Positions 35,388 to 44,168 of a DNA stretch of 64,000 bases are shown in pieces. The position numbers and the translations under genes are program-made. Within the stretch, counting starts at the first letter, position 1, and each line of letters starts with the position of its first letter. The stretch comes from Pseudomonas graminis (lineage in GTDB: Bacteria; Pseudomonadota; Gammaproteobacteria; Pseudomonadales; Pseudomonadaceae): positions 124,001 to 188,000 of the forward strand of contig NZ_MTSB01000005.1 of NCBI RefSeq assembly GCF_002093745.1. Direction: 5' to 3'. Under the pieces are notes generated by a model. It saw nothing but the letters and a program-made list of their open reading frames with translations, was not told where the DNA came from and searched no databases.

Positions 35388-35842
35388 TCAAGGGTTCCAC
35401 CCGCCGCCCATGACTTTGTAGAGCGTGACGCGGTTGCTCTGCTCGGTCAGGCGCAGTGAAATCAGGTCCTGTTCGGCGCTGTAAAGGGAACGCTGAGATT
35501 CGAGCGCTTCGAGGTAACTCTGCGAACCACCGCGATATAGCGCATAGGCGAATTCCTTGAACGCTGCCTGGATTGTCTGCTGACAAGTCTGGATCTTGGC
35601 AGAGCCCAGCGTGGCCCGATTGGAACCCCCGGCGAAAAACACCAGGCGCCGGTTGCTGATTTGAACAGCCCGGACAGACGCGAACGGGAAGAACCTGCGC
35701 TGGCAGTCAACGTAATACCGGGAAAGAACGCTACGCGCGCAGCGCCAACGTCGATGTTCGCCCACTTCAGGCTGTGCTCTGCGCTCAATACATCAGGACG
35801 GCGTTGCAGCAGGCTGGAGGGCAACTCGTCCGGCACTTGCAC
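35388..35842 (-). pseudogene. Remnant of an OprM/NodT-type outer-membrane efflux gene
   Basis: Two frames on the minus strand give the C-terminal third of an outer-membrane efflux lipoprotein. PDELPSSLLQRRPDVLSAEH followed by VGAARVAFFPGITLTASAG is the conserved OprM middle. After a frameshift and apparent internal deletion comes YRGGSQSYLEALESQRSLY, then LTEQSNRVTLYKVMGGGW and a stop at 35388. A working protein would have about 470 residues; the upstream two thirds and any mexA/mexB partner are absent. Decayed relic next to the tannase-family gene. Confidence 0.85.
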
Positions 35843-35933
35843 ACGTGCGCAGCTTAAGCTGCGCGCGGTACTCGTGACGGGTCGACTCGCTACTACTGGA
35901 CTTGTGTATGACGATAATCACCGGTTACGGCGA

Positions 35934-37334
35934 TCAGGCACTCTCTGTCTCGCGACGGCGATTCAGCGCGGCCAGGTCCCGAAACCCGGCCCCCGGATGG
36001 CCGGCTTCCAGGCGCGGGCCATCGCCAAACAACTTCTCACGCAGGGTGCCTTTGGCGTATTCGGTCTTGTAGACACCACGTTTCTGAAGCTCCGGCACCA
36101 ACAGTTCAACGGCATCAATGAAGGTTTCATGGGTCAGTGCATACGCCAGATTGAAGCCGTCGACATCGGTGTCTTCGACCCACTCCTGCAACAAGTCCGC
36201 AACGGTCTCCGGGCTGCCGACAAACAAGGGGCCGAAGCCGCCGATGCCGACCCAGTCGGCCAACGCCTGCGGGGTCCATACGGTATTGGGGTCGGCAGTG
36301 GAAAATGTCTCGACTGCCGACTGGATGGCATTGGTATGCACATGCCGCAGCGGCTCGTCAGGCTTGAACTGGCTGAAGTCGATGCCGGTCCAGCCTGAAA
36401 TCAGCGCCATTGCCCCTTCATAACTCACCCAGCTTTTGTACTCCTCGAATTTGGCTTTGGCCTTGGCGTCGGTCTCGCCAAGGATCACCGTCTGCAAGTT
36501 GAATATCAGCACCTTTGAGGGGTCGCGACCGGCCTCGGCGGTGCGACGGCGAATATCGGCGACGGTCTTTTTCAGCAGGACTTTGGAGGGGGCAGCCACA
36601 AAAACGCACTCCGCGTGCTCGGCGGCAAACTGCTTGCCTCGGCCCGAAGCCCCTGCCTGATAGAGGACCGGTGTACGCTGCGGCGAAGGCTCGCACAGGT
36701 GAATGCCGGGAACCTGAAAATGCTTACCGATGTGGTGAATCTCGTGGATCTTGCTCGGGTCGCTGAACAACCGCCGTTCACGGTCACGCAGGATTGCGCC
36801 CTCTTCCCAACTGCCTTCCCACAGTTTGTAACAAACCTCCAGGTACTCCTCGGCATAGTCATAGCGCGCATCGTGCTCAGTAAGCGTTTTCTGGCCCAGG
36901 TTTCTGGCACCGCTTTCCAGATAAGACGTCACGATGTTCCAGCCTGCCCGACCCTTGGTCAGATGATCCAGCGTCGACAGGCGCCGGGCAAACGGATAAG
37001 GATGTTCGAATGACAATGACGCCGTCAGCCCGAATCCCAGGTGCTCGGTCACCAGCGCCATCGGCGTAATCAACTGCAACGGGTCATTGACCGGCACCTG
37101 CGTGGCTTGGCGGATCGCTGCGTCACCGTTGCCACGGTAGACATCGTAGATGCCCAGCACATCGGCAATGAACAGGCCGTCGAACTTGCCGCGCTCGAGA
37201 ATCTTCGCCAGATCAGTCCAGTATTCCAGGTCCTTGTACTGCCACGACCGGTCACGCGGGTGCGCCCAAAGCCCCGGCGACTGGTGACCGACGCAATTCA
37301 TGTCGAAGGCGTTGAGGCGTATTTGACGAGACAT
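35934..37334 (-). CDS. LLM-class flavin-dependent monooxygenase (NtaA/SnaA/DszA family)
   Basis: 466 residues from ATG 37334 (SD AGGAG). Long-type luciferase-like barrel: MSRQIRLNAFDMNCVGHQSPG, LFIADVLGIYDVYRGNGDAA and RAGWNIVTSYLESGARNLG are signatures of the NtaA/SnaA/DszA/SoxA branch, and LYQAGASGRGKQFAAEHAE is the FMN-phosphate region. It uses reduced FMN from a separate reductase to split C-S or C-N bonds. Position downstream of sfnB suggests a role in using organic sulfur such as sulfones or sulfonates during sulfate limitation. It starts 4 bp after the stop of the upstream small gene. Confidence 0.9.
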   Translation of the reverse strand: MSRQIRLNAFDMNCVGHQSPGLWAHPRDRSWQYKDLEYWTDLAKILERGKFDGLFIADVLGIYDVYRGNGDAAIRQATQVPVNDPLQLITPMALVTEHLGFGLTASLSFEHPYPFARRLSTLDHLTKGRAGWNIVTSYLESGARNLGQKTLTEHDARYDYAEEYLEVCYKLWEGSWEEGAILRDRERRLFSDPSKIHEIHHIGKHFQVPGIHLCEPSPQRTPVLYQAGASGRGKQFAAEHAECVFVAAPSKVLLKKTVADIRRRTAEAGRDPSKVLIFNLQTVILGETDAKAKAKFEEYKSWVSYEGAMALISGWTGIDFSQFKPDEPLRHVHTNAIQSAVETFSTADPNTVWTPQALADWVGIGGFGPLFVGSPETVADLLQEWVEDTDVDGFNLAYALTHETFIDAVELLVPELQKRGVYKTEYAKGTLREKLFGDGPRLEAGHPGAGFRDLAALNRRRETESA

Positions 37335-37338
37335 GCGC

Positions 37339-37779
37339 TTACTCCTGAAGCTGCGGCGGTACTGCACCGTTGAGGCGTTGGTTGCCGATCACCTGATAGT
37401 GCCAGCGCAAGGGTTCGCGTTCGGTCTGAGCCGACAGCGACAGGCGTTGCCCGGTCAGTTCGTACTGAATGTTGCCGACAGCCTGAAGCGCGTCGGCACT
37501 GGCAATGACCGCCTCGCTACTGGCGATCAGGCGCTGCTCGGGCGAGCCGTCCAGACCCTGAGCGCGCTCAAGCAACGCCGCAGCGACTTCCAGACGAATT
37601 TGCAGGTCGCCGACTTTGCTGATCACATAAGGGTCATCGACGATGCGCTTCGGATCACCGAGCGCCCAAGGCTGGCCCTGCTCGCGAAGGTAATCGAGGG
37701 TGTACAGAAACCCGCGTCGGGCATGACCCAGGTCTTCGCGGGCGACTGCCAGTTGCGCGGTAATAGCAGGATGAGGCAT
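37339..37779 (-). CDS. Stand-alone acyl-CoA-dehydrogenase C-terminal domain protein
   Basis: 146 residues with a good SD (AAGGAA). It matches only the C-terminal helical bundle of SfnB/DszC-like flavin monooxygenases: ARRGFLYTLDYLREQGQPW, VISKVGDLQIRLEVAAALLE and the end WHYQVIGNQRLNGAVPPQ, which parallels WKYHLIGNQVLNNIPPP of the neighbouring SfnB. The N-terminal and beta domains are missing, so it cannot bind flavin alone. Intact start, RBS and operon position (15 bp after sfnB, 4 bp before the LLM gene) argue for a retained small protein, perhaps a partner subunit, rather than a random fragment. Confidence 0.75.
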   Translation of the reverse strand: MPHPAITAQLAVAREDLGHARRGFLYTLDYLREQGQPWALGDPKRIVDDPYVISKVGDLQIRLEVAAALLERAQGLDGSPEQRLIASSEAVIASADALQAVGNIQYELTGQRLSLSAQTEREPLRWHYQVIGNQRLNGAVPPQLQE

Positions 37780-37794
37780 GAGGCGGTTCCTTGA

Positions 37795-38997
37795 TCAGTT
37801 CCAGGCGTGACGTGGCGGCGGGATGTTGTTGAGCACCTGATTACCGATCAGGTGGTACTTCCAGCGCGCCGGGTCATGCAGCGTGTGGGTACGGGCATTG
37901 CGCCAATAACGGTCGAGGTTGAGCGTGCCCGTTACCGAGCGGGTGCCGGCCAGTTCAAACAGCTTGCTGCTGGCGAGCAAGGCGATCTGCGCCGACAGCA
38001 CTTTGGCCTGCGCGACAATTACCGAGGCGCGCGCAACACTGGCTTCGCTCGGTTCGGCAAGCGCCTGATCGATGGCCTCCCCGGCTTTGGCAAGAATCGC
38101 GTCGGTGCCGTGCAGTTGCCATTGCAGGTCACCGACGATGGCGATGCTGAACGGGTCCTGCCAGCCGAAATCCTGTTTGCTGTCGATCCACGGCCGTGCC
38201 AGACGTGCGTACTTGAGGGTTTCTTCGAATGCACCGTGGGCGATGCCGGTGTCCACCGCCGCCTGGATGATCTGCGAAATCGGGCCATGAGCGGTCGGCT
38301 GATCAAACGCCTGATGCGCCGGAATCACCGCGCTGACGGGCACCCGTGCCGCCTTCAGAACGGCGCCGCCACTGGCCGTGGTGCGCTGACCGAAGCCGTC
38401 CCAACTGTCGATGATGGTCAACCCGGGATTGTCACGCTCGACAAAGGCAATGAACGCCTTGTTCTGCTCATCGACACCCACCACCGGCACGATGTGGGCA
38501 AACAGTGCGCCTGTGCAGTAGAACTTCTCGCCGTCCAGCCATGCCTGCTCACCCTCGAACCGAATCCGGGTCTGAAAGGCTCCGGCGTTCTTGCTCTTCG
38601 ACTCGGAAAACGCATTGCCGAAACGGTAGCCCGCCAGAGCCTTGGCGAAGTAGTGCCGTTTTTGCTCCTCGGTGCCGGTTTGCAACAGGATATCGAGCAC
38701 GCCCAGATGGTTTTGCGGGATTTGCCCGAGGGAAGAATCGGCGGCAGAAATGATTTTGATCACCTGCGCCACGGTGACGTAGGAAACGCCGGCGCCGCCG
38801 TAGGCCTTCGGAACGGTGATGGCCCACAGGCCGCTGGCAGAGAATTCATCCAGCTCGGTGACGGGCAGACGGCGTTCGCGATCCCGAAGCGAAGCTTCTT
38901 CGGCAAAACGGCCGGCCAATGCTTTGGCGACGTCTATGGCTTCGGCATCCGAAGCAATCACGTGTGCCTTGGGCGGAATGGGAGGCGGGATGCTCAT
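37795..38997 (-). CDS. sfnB: SfnB-family sulfur acquisition oxidoreductase
   Basis: 400 residues from ATG 38997 (SD AGGAGT). Acyl-CoA dehydrogenase-fold flavoenzyme: N-terminal helices (ITVPKAYGGAGVSYVTVAQV), middle beta domain with FGNAFSESKSKNAGAFQTRI and WDGFGQRTTASGGAVL, C-terminal bundle ending RYWRNARTHTLHDPARWKYH. Members of the SfnB/DszC branch use reduced flavin for dimethylsulfone or other organosulfur oxidation, under sigma-54 and SfnR control in Pseudomonas putida. A candidate -24/-12 promoter lies upstream. First gene of a three-gene operon with the small C-terminal-domain gene and the LLM monooxygenase. Confidence 0.88.
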   Translation of the reverse strand: MSIPPPIPPKAHVIASDAEAIDVAKALAGRFAEEASLRDRERRLPVTELDEFSASGLWAITVPKAYGGAGVSYVTVAQVIKIISAADSSLGQIPQNHLGVLDILLQTGTEEQKRHYFAKALAGYRFGNAFSESKSKNAGAFQTRIRFEGEQAWLDGEKFYCTGALFAHIVPVVGVDEQNKAFIAFVERDNPGLTIIDSWDGFGQRTTASGGAVLKAARVPVSAVIPAHQAFDQPTAHGPISQIIQAAVDTGIAHGAFEETLKYARLARPWIDSKQDFGWQDPFSIAIVGDLQWQLHGTDAILAKAGEAIDQALAEPSEASVARASVIVAQAKVLSAQIALLASSKLFELAGTRSVTGTLNLDRYWRNARTHTLHDPARWKYHLIGNQVLNNIPPPRHAWN

Positions 38998-39059
38998 GGG
39001 CTGACTCCTGATCGTTGGCGACAGGTTGAGAACACTCAACACGCGTAGCCTCGAACATT

Positions 39060-39073
39060 GCACAGCCCATGCC
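39060..39073 (-). promoter_or_regulatory. Candidate sigma-54 (-24/-12) promoter for sfnB
   Basis: On the minus strand CGGCATGGGCTGTGCA gives GG and GC dinucleotides exactly 12 bases apart in a TGGCAC-N5-TTGC-like context, with the GC about 63 bp upstream of the sfnB ATG. SfnB genes are known to be activated by the sigma-54-dependent SfnR. Confidence 0.55.
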
Positions 39074-39297
39074 GGAAAATATTTTTCTTTTAAAACATAA
39101 AGTTAAATACACATCCTGATAATCGGCAGGATCACACCGCACAAAATGCCTAAACGCTGTTGCTGGTTGAACAGTGATTCAAAGTGCCCGGTGCTGAATG
39201 TGCGGTTTGCTGACAGGCTGTTGCACAGCTGTTGCGTGTTCAACAGAAGCGCCTGAGCCATAAAAAAATAACCAGCAAACTCATGGCCTTACATTCA

Positions 39298-39311
39298 GGC
39301 ACAAAGCATGC
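39298..39311 (+). promoter_or_regulatory. Candidate sigma-54 (-24/-12) promoter for the plus-strand flavoenzyme gene
   Basis: CAGGCACAAAGCATGCAC has GG and GC 12 bases apart with one mismatch in each consensus half, about 50 bp before the ATG at 39362. It faces away from the sfnB promoter candidate, so one activator could serve both. Confidence 0.55.
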
Positions 39312-39361
39312 ACTGAGCTGAACGACCCCATTCATTGGCCCGACCTGCTCAGGAGCATTGC

Positions 39362-40600
39362 ATGACTCAATCCACCGGTTCAAACCCACTGTCGCTGGGG
39401 ACGGATTACGAAACCCTGGCCAACCGATTCCGGCCGATCTTTCGAGAGATCAGCGCTGGCAACGTCGAACGGGAGAAAGCCCGCGCCCTGCCCTATGAAC
39501 CTGTCGAATGGCTCAAGAAAGCCGGCTTCGGCGCCGTGCGTGTTCCCACCGAATACGGCGGTGCCGGCGCGTCGATTGGCCAGTTATTTCAGCTATTGAT
39601 AGAACTGGCTGAAGCCGACTCGAATATTCCGCAGGCGCTGCGGGCGCATTTCGCCTTTGTCGAGGATCGCCTGAATGCGCCACCAGGCGCAGACCGTGAC
39701 AAATGGTTCGCACGCTTCGTCGCCGGTGATCTGGTCGGTAACGGCTGGACCGAAGTCGGCGCAGTCAACATCGGCGACGTCATCACCAAGGTCAGCCGTC
39801 AGGGCGATGGTTTCGTGCTGAACGGCACCAAGTTCTACAGCACCGGCAGCATCTTTGCCGACTGGATCGACGTCTACGCCCGGCGCGCCGACACCGGCGC
39901 CGATGTGATTGCGGTGGTGGACGCCAGGCATGCGGGCGTACGCCACAGTGACGACTGGGACGGATTCGGCCAGCGCACCACCGGCAGCGGCACATCGGTC
40001 TACGACAATGTGCCGCTGCCTGCTACCCATGTCATCCCGTTCGAGCAGCGTTTCAAATACCAGACGGCGTTTTATCAGTTGGTGCTGCTGGCCGTGCTGG
40101 CAGGCATTGGCCGAGCCATCGAGCGTGACATTGCCCAAGAGGTGCGTGACCGCAAACGCATCTTCAGCCACGGCAATGCCGGCAGCGTCAGCCAGGATGC
40201 GCAGGTGCAACACGTGGTCGGGCAGATCGCCGCGCAGGTGTATGCCGCCGAAGCCGCAACGCTGCGGTCCGCCGAACCCCTGCAACGTGCCTATGTGGCA
40301 CGTTTCGGCAACGACGCCCGACAGGAACACGACGCCAACATCGCAGCGGAAATCGAAACGGCCAAGGCGCAGGTGATCGTGTCGGAATTGGTCCTGCGTT
40401 CTGCCACCGAGCTGTTCAATGCGCTGGGCGCGTCGGGCGTGAGCGTCAACAAGGCGCTGGATCGCCACTGGCGCAATGCACGCACCGCGGCGTCGCACAA
40501 TCCGCTGATCTACAAGGCGCGCATTGTCGGCGACTGGCGCATCAACGGCACCGAGCCGCCCTTTGTATGGCAGATCGGCAGCGGCACCGGTAAAGCCTGA
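39362..40600 (+). CDS. Acyl-CoA-dehydrogenase-family flavin monooxygenase (SfnB/DszC-like)
   Basis: 412 residues from ATG 39362 (SD AGGAG). Same fold as SfnB but clearly diverged: AGFGAVRVPTEYGGAGASIG, VGNGWTEVGAVNIGDVITKV, DDWDGFGQRTTGSGTSVYDN and the C-terminal LDRHWRNARTAASHNPLIYK. The lack of the usual catalytic Glu context and the HWRNARTAASHNP end are typical of the desulfurisation-monooxygenase branch that uses FMNH2. Divergent from sfnB across 364 bp with candidate sigma-54 sites. Probably another organosulfur oxidase of the same regulon. Confidence 0.88.
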   Translation: MTQSTGSNPLSLGTDYETLANRFRPIFREISAGNVEREKARALPYEPVEWLKKAGFGAVRVPTEYGGAGASIGQLFQLLIELAEADSNIPQALRAHFAFVEDRLNAPPGADRDKWFARFVAGDLVGNGWTEVGAVNIGDVITKVSRQGDGFVLNGTKFYSTGSIFADWIDVYARRADTGADVIAVVDARHAGVRHSDDWDGFGQRTTGSGTSVYDNVPLPATHVIPFEQRFKYQTAFYQLVLLAVLAGIGRAIERDIAQEVRDRKRIFSHGNAGSVSQDAQVQHVVGQIAAQVYAAEAATLRSAEPLQRAYVARFGNDARQEHDANIAAEIETAKAQVIVSELVLRSATELFNALGASGVSVNKALDRHWRNARTAASHNPLIYKARIVGDWRINGTEPPFVWQIGSGTGKA

Positions 40601-40608
40601 AACCTCAT

Positions 40609-41595
40609 TCAGACCGCGTTACGCAGCAGGTGGCGGCTGGTAAAACTGAACGCCAGCACCATCAGGATCAGCACCCCGGTCGCGACCTGCTGCCAATAGA
40701 AGTTCCAGCCGATCAACAGCAGGCCATTCGCGATTACATTGATGAGCAGAACGCCCAGCAGTGTTCCAACGATGTTGGGCCGTCCCAGGCGACTCAGCGT
40801 TGTGCCGATGAACACGGCGCCAATCGCATTGATCAGGTAGGCATTGCCGGACATAGGTACGTAGGCGTTGACGGTGGAACTGAGCAGGATGCCGGCGACC
40901 GAGCAGGCCAGCGCGGCGCCGAGGAACACCAGCGCGGCGATGCGCCGGGTGGAGAGGCCCGAGTAGTAGGCCAGTTGCGGTTGCGTGCCCACGGCCAGAA
41001 TCTCGCGCCCCAGACGCCCGCGAGCCAGCAGCAGCCCGTAGACACTGGCCAGCAGCGCCATGACCACCAGCGGCAACGGCACCCCCAGAATCGACACACT
41101 GCTGATGCCCGGTAATGCACCCTGGGCGATGTAGATCGGCTGGCCGCCATCGGACAGCAATTGCTGCACGCTGGTGCCGATGAACAAGGTGCCCAGCGTC
41201 GCCAGAAACGGCGAAATACGCAGCCCGGCGATCAGCAGTGCATTGAATACGCCTGCCGTCACACCCGCCAGCAACGCAATCGCAATGGCCACGCCCAGAC
41301 CGTGACCGGCGTTGAGCGCCACCACAAAACCGAGGCTGGCAAAATCCAGTGCCGTGCCCACCGACAGATCAATCCCGCCCACGGCCACCGCCCAGGTCAT
41401 CCCGATTGCCACGATGGCCAGCAATACGAAATTGTTCAGGACCAGGCTCGACAGATTGCCCCAGCTCAGGAAGCCAGGCGCATTGAGGGCGAAAAACAGC
41501 AGGATGATCAGCACCAGTAACGGCAGAACCGCAGGCAACAGGCGCGGCAACACTTTCACCAGCGCGGACGGGGTATTCAGAGCCAACGTACTCAT
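40609..41595 (-). CDS. Ribose-type sugar ABC transporter permease (second)
   Basis: 328 residues of the RbsC/BPD_transp_2 family, about nine helices. IGMTWAVAVGGIDLSVGTAL contains the GGIDLSVG motif diagnostic of CUT2 permeases, and FIGTTLSRLGRPNIVGTLLG the cytoplasmic loop contacting the ATPase. It pairs with the upstream permease (overlap 4 bp) as a heterodimer. Sugar unknown. Confidence 0.92.
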   Translation of the reverse strand: MSTLALNTPSALVKVLPRLLPAVLPLLVLIILLFFALNAPGFLSWGNLSSLVLNNFVLLAIVAIGMTWAVAVGGIDLSVGTALDFASLGFVVALNAGHGLGVAIAIALLAGVTAGVFNALLIAGLRISPFLATLGTLFIGTSVQQLLSDGGQPIYIAQGALPGISSVSILGVPLPLVVMALLASVYGLLLARGRLGREILAVGTQPQLAYYSGLSTRRIAALVFLGAALACSVAGILLSSTVNAYVPMSGNAYLINAIGAVFIGTTLSRLGRPNIVGTLLGVLLINVIANGLLLIGWNFYWQQVATGVLILMVLAFSFTSRHLLRNAV

Positions 41596-42596
41596 TGTTC
41601 ACCTTCCTGTCGGGCAAGCACTCCGGAAAACGCAACCACCACCAGAATCAACACCCCTTGCACGCCGTTGACCCAGAAGTTGGAGATGTTCAGCAACTGG
41701 AACCCATTGATCAGGAACCCCAGTAACAGGGTCGCCAGCAGAGTGCCAGGAATGTTTGCCGTCAAACGGCGCGAAAACACCACACCCAGGAAAGCAATGG
41801 CCACCACCGACAGCAGCATGTCGCCGGAACCGGTGGTGCTGCCGCTGAAAAACGCCGCAGAACAGAACGCCGCAATGGCCGCGCAGCCACCGGCAATCAG
41901 GTAGCTGGCGAACACATAGCGCTGCAGGCTCAATCCGGCAGCCTTTGCGGCCTGGGGGTATTCACCGATGGCGTACAGGCGCAATCCGAAGGCACTGTGC
42001 TGAATCAATAGCCACAACCCTGCCGCCACACCCATCAATACCCACGCCAACGCCGGGATACCGAGCCAGACACCCGACGCCAGGCTGTCAAGCAGTTCGG
42101 AATCGGTAGCCAGCACGGTGTTCTGGGTCAGCACCAGCTCAAGCCCTGCAATCAGGTTCATGCTCGCGAGGGTTGCCAGCAAGGGCGGCAAACGCACGAG
42201 CACCACCGCCAGCCCGTTGAAAGCGCCAACCAGCAGGCCGCAACCAAACGTCAGGGAAATCGTCTGCCAGGCTTCAAACCCGGCATTGTTCAGGCTGCTG
42301 TAAACCGCTGCACATAACCCGAGATTGGCCGCCAGCGACAGATCCAGCCCGCCGCTGACTACATTGGAACCGCCGCCGATGACCACGCAGGTCAGGCCCA
42401 GCGCCAGAATGCCCAGTACCGCCGACTGGGCGAACACGTTGCTGAGGTTGGCGGTGCTGAGAAAATTCGGTGCGCTAACGGCGAATACCAGCAGAATTGC
42501 CAGAAACACCAGCACAGACCCGCGCTGAGCCAGGCGCACAAGCATTTGTGGCGCAGGGTCAACGTCAAGGCTGGCAATCACTTCATGCGTGGACAT
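41592..42596 (-). CDS. Ribose-type sugar ABC transporter permease (first)
   Basis: 334 residues from ATG 42596 (SD AGGAGG). CUT2 permease with VIGGGSNVVSGGLDLSLAAN (GGLDLS motif) and FLGVVFSRRLTANIPGTLLA. It starts inside the last codons of the ATPase gene (14-bp overlap) and ends overlapping the next permease gene, showing a tightly coupled operon. Confidence 0.92.
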   Translation of the reverse strand: MSTHEVIASLDVDPAPQMLVRLAQRGSVLVFLAILLVFAVSAPNFLSTANLSNVFAQSAVLGILALGLTCVVIGGGSNVVSGGLDLSLAANLGLCAAVYSSLNNAGFEAWQTISLTFGCGLLVGAFNGLAVVLVRLPPLLATLASMNLIAGLELVLTQNTVLATDSELLDSLASGVWLGIPALAWVLMGVAAGLWLLIQHSAFGLRLYAIGEYPQAAKAAGLSLQRYVFASYLIAGGCAAIAAFCSAAFFSGSTTGSGDMLLSVVAIAFLGVVFSRRLTANIPGTLLATLLLGFLINGFQLLNISNFWVNGVQGVLILVVVAFSGVLARQEGEQ

Positions 42597-44154
42597 TGCC
42601 AACCTCCTCATCACGTAGGGTTTCGAGAGGCCGGCGACGCTCACTGGCGTCGGTGGCACAGGCCAGCAACTCATCGCTGTCCGTGGCGTGTGAATCGAAT
42701 TCGCCTGCAATACGGCCGCGGTGCAGGACCACAATACGGTGAGTGATGCCGATCAGTTCGGGCAGATCCGACGACAACACCAGCACCGCCGCACCGGCCT
42801 CGGCGAGCCGCGCGATCAGCCGGTAGATTTCTACTTTTGCGCCGATGTCGACACCTACGCTGGGCTCGTCCAGCAAGTACAGCGAGGAATGTCGACTCAG
42901 CCATTTCGCCAGAGCAACTTTTTGCTGGTTGCCGCCGCTGAGCAACTGGACCGCTGCATCGTGGTCAGGCGTCTTGATCGCCAGTTCGTCGATCAGTCGC
43001 TCGCTCTCCCGGGCCTGGGCAGGGCCATCCAGGAACCCTCGGCGGCTGAATCGTCCCAGGCTCGCCAAGGTGATATTTTCCAGCACGGAAAGCGCGGGGG
43101 CCACACCGTGAGTCCGGCGCTCTTCGGGAACCAGCGCAATGCCGTTGCGCACGGCATCACGGGGCGACTTCAGGCGCAAAGGCTGGCCGTTTACCCGTAA
43201 CTCGCCACGATCAGGCTTGAGCAACCCGAACAGGCTTTTGAGCAGCTCTTTCGCGCCAGAACCGACCAGCCCGGTCAGGCCGAGCACTTCACCACGCCGC
43301 ACGCGCAGATCAATACCGTCGTAGTAACGCCCTGCCCCCAGCCCGCTGAGCTGCAGAACATCGTCACCGGGAACAGCCTTCGAGCGAATGTACTGCTCAC
43401 CTACATCGCGATTGACCATCAGCCGGGCAATCTGCGCCGTGCTGGTCGTTGCGGGATCGACCACTGCCACATCGCGACCATTGCGCAGAACTGTAACCTG
43501 ATCGCACAGCGATTCGATTTCCTGAAGGTAATGGGAGATGTACACAATCGTCAGCCCTTCATCGCGCAAACGCCGCACAATGGCCAGCAACCGGTCCACC
43601 TCCTGCTTGACCAGCGAAACGCTTGGTTCATCGAACACCAACACTTTGGGCCTGGCCAGCAGTGCCCGAGTGATCTGTAATATCTGCCGCTGGGCACTGT
43701 CCAGATCGCGTATCAGCGCACCGCTCGGCAAGCGCATGGCAAAGTAATCGTCCAGCAACCGAGCGGCCTCGCGGTCCTGAGCACGTCGGTCGACGAACAA
43801 CCCACGCTTGATCTCCTGACCGAAAAACAACGCTTCCCCAACCGTGAAACTGCCCGGCAGCAAGCGTTCCTGATGAATGAAATGCACCCCCAGTGACTCG
43901 ACCTGGCGCGGCGTCAACGCATCGAATGGCTGGCCGTGGATGCTGAGGCTGCCCGCGTCAGCGCGATGAATGCCTGCCAGCACCTTGATCAAGGTTGACT
44001 TGCCTGCGCCGTTCTCGCCCACCAGCCCGTGAATCGTTCCGGACGCCACTCTCAGGTTGACCCGGTCCAGCGCCTGAGTGGCGCCGAACCGTTTGCTGAC
44101 TCCAGTCAGGTGTAACGCGGGCACATCCGCTGCCTTGGCTATCGATGAAACCAT
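42583..44154 (-). CDS. Ribose-type sugar ABC transporter ATP-binding protein (duplicated ATPase)
   Basis: 523 residues with two ATPase halves. The first half has Walker [10 protein letters not shown] and signature-like DLDSAQRQILQITRALL, Walker B VLVFDEPSVSL. The second half, from about residue 255, has LVGSGAKELLKSL in place of Walker A, as in RbsA/XylG, and [15 protein letters not shown] followed by LYLLDEPSVGVD. RbsA-type carbohydrate importer ATPase. The closing segment before the permease gene is polar and overlaps it. Confidence 0.92.
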   Translation of the reverse strand: MVSSIAKAADVPALHLTGVSKRFGATQALDRVNLRVASGTIHGLVGENGAGKSTLIKVLAGIHRADAGSLSIHGQPFDALTPRQVESLGVHFIHQERLLPGSFTVGEALFFGQEIKRGLFVDRRAQDREAARLLDDYFAMRLPSGALIRDLDSAQRQILQITRALLARPKVLVFDEPSVSLVKQEVDRLLAIVRRLRDEGLTIVYISHYLQEIESLCDQVTVLRNGRDVAVVDPATTSTAQIARLMVNRDVGEQYIRSKAVPGDDVLQLSGLGAGRYYDGIDLRVRRGEVLGLTGLVGSGAKELLKSLFGLLKPDRGELRVNGQPLRLKSPRDAVRNGIALVPEERRTHGVAPALSVLENITLASLGRFSRRGFLDGPAQARESERLIDELAIKTPDHDAAVQLLSGGNQQKVALAKWLSRHSSLYLLDEPSVGVDIGAKVEIYRLIARLAEAGAAVLVLSSDLPELIGITHRIVVLHRGRIAGEFDSHATDSDELLACATDASERRRPLETLRDEEVGNVHA

Positions 44155-44168
44155 GAGCCACTCCCCCG

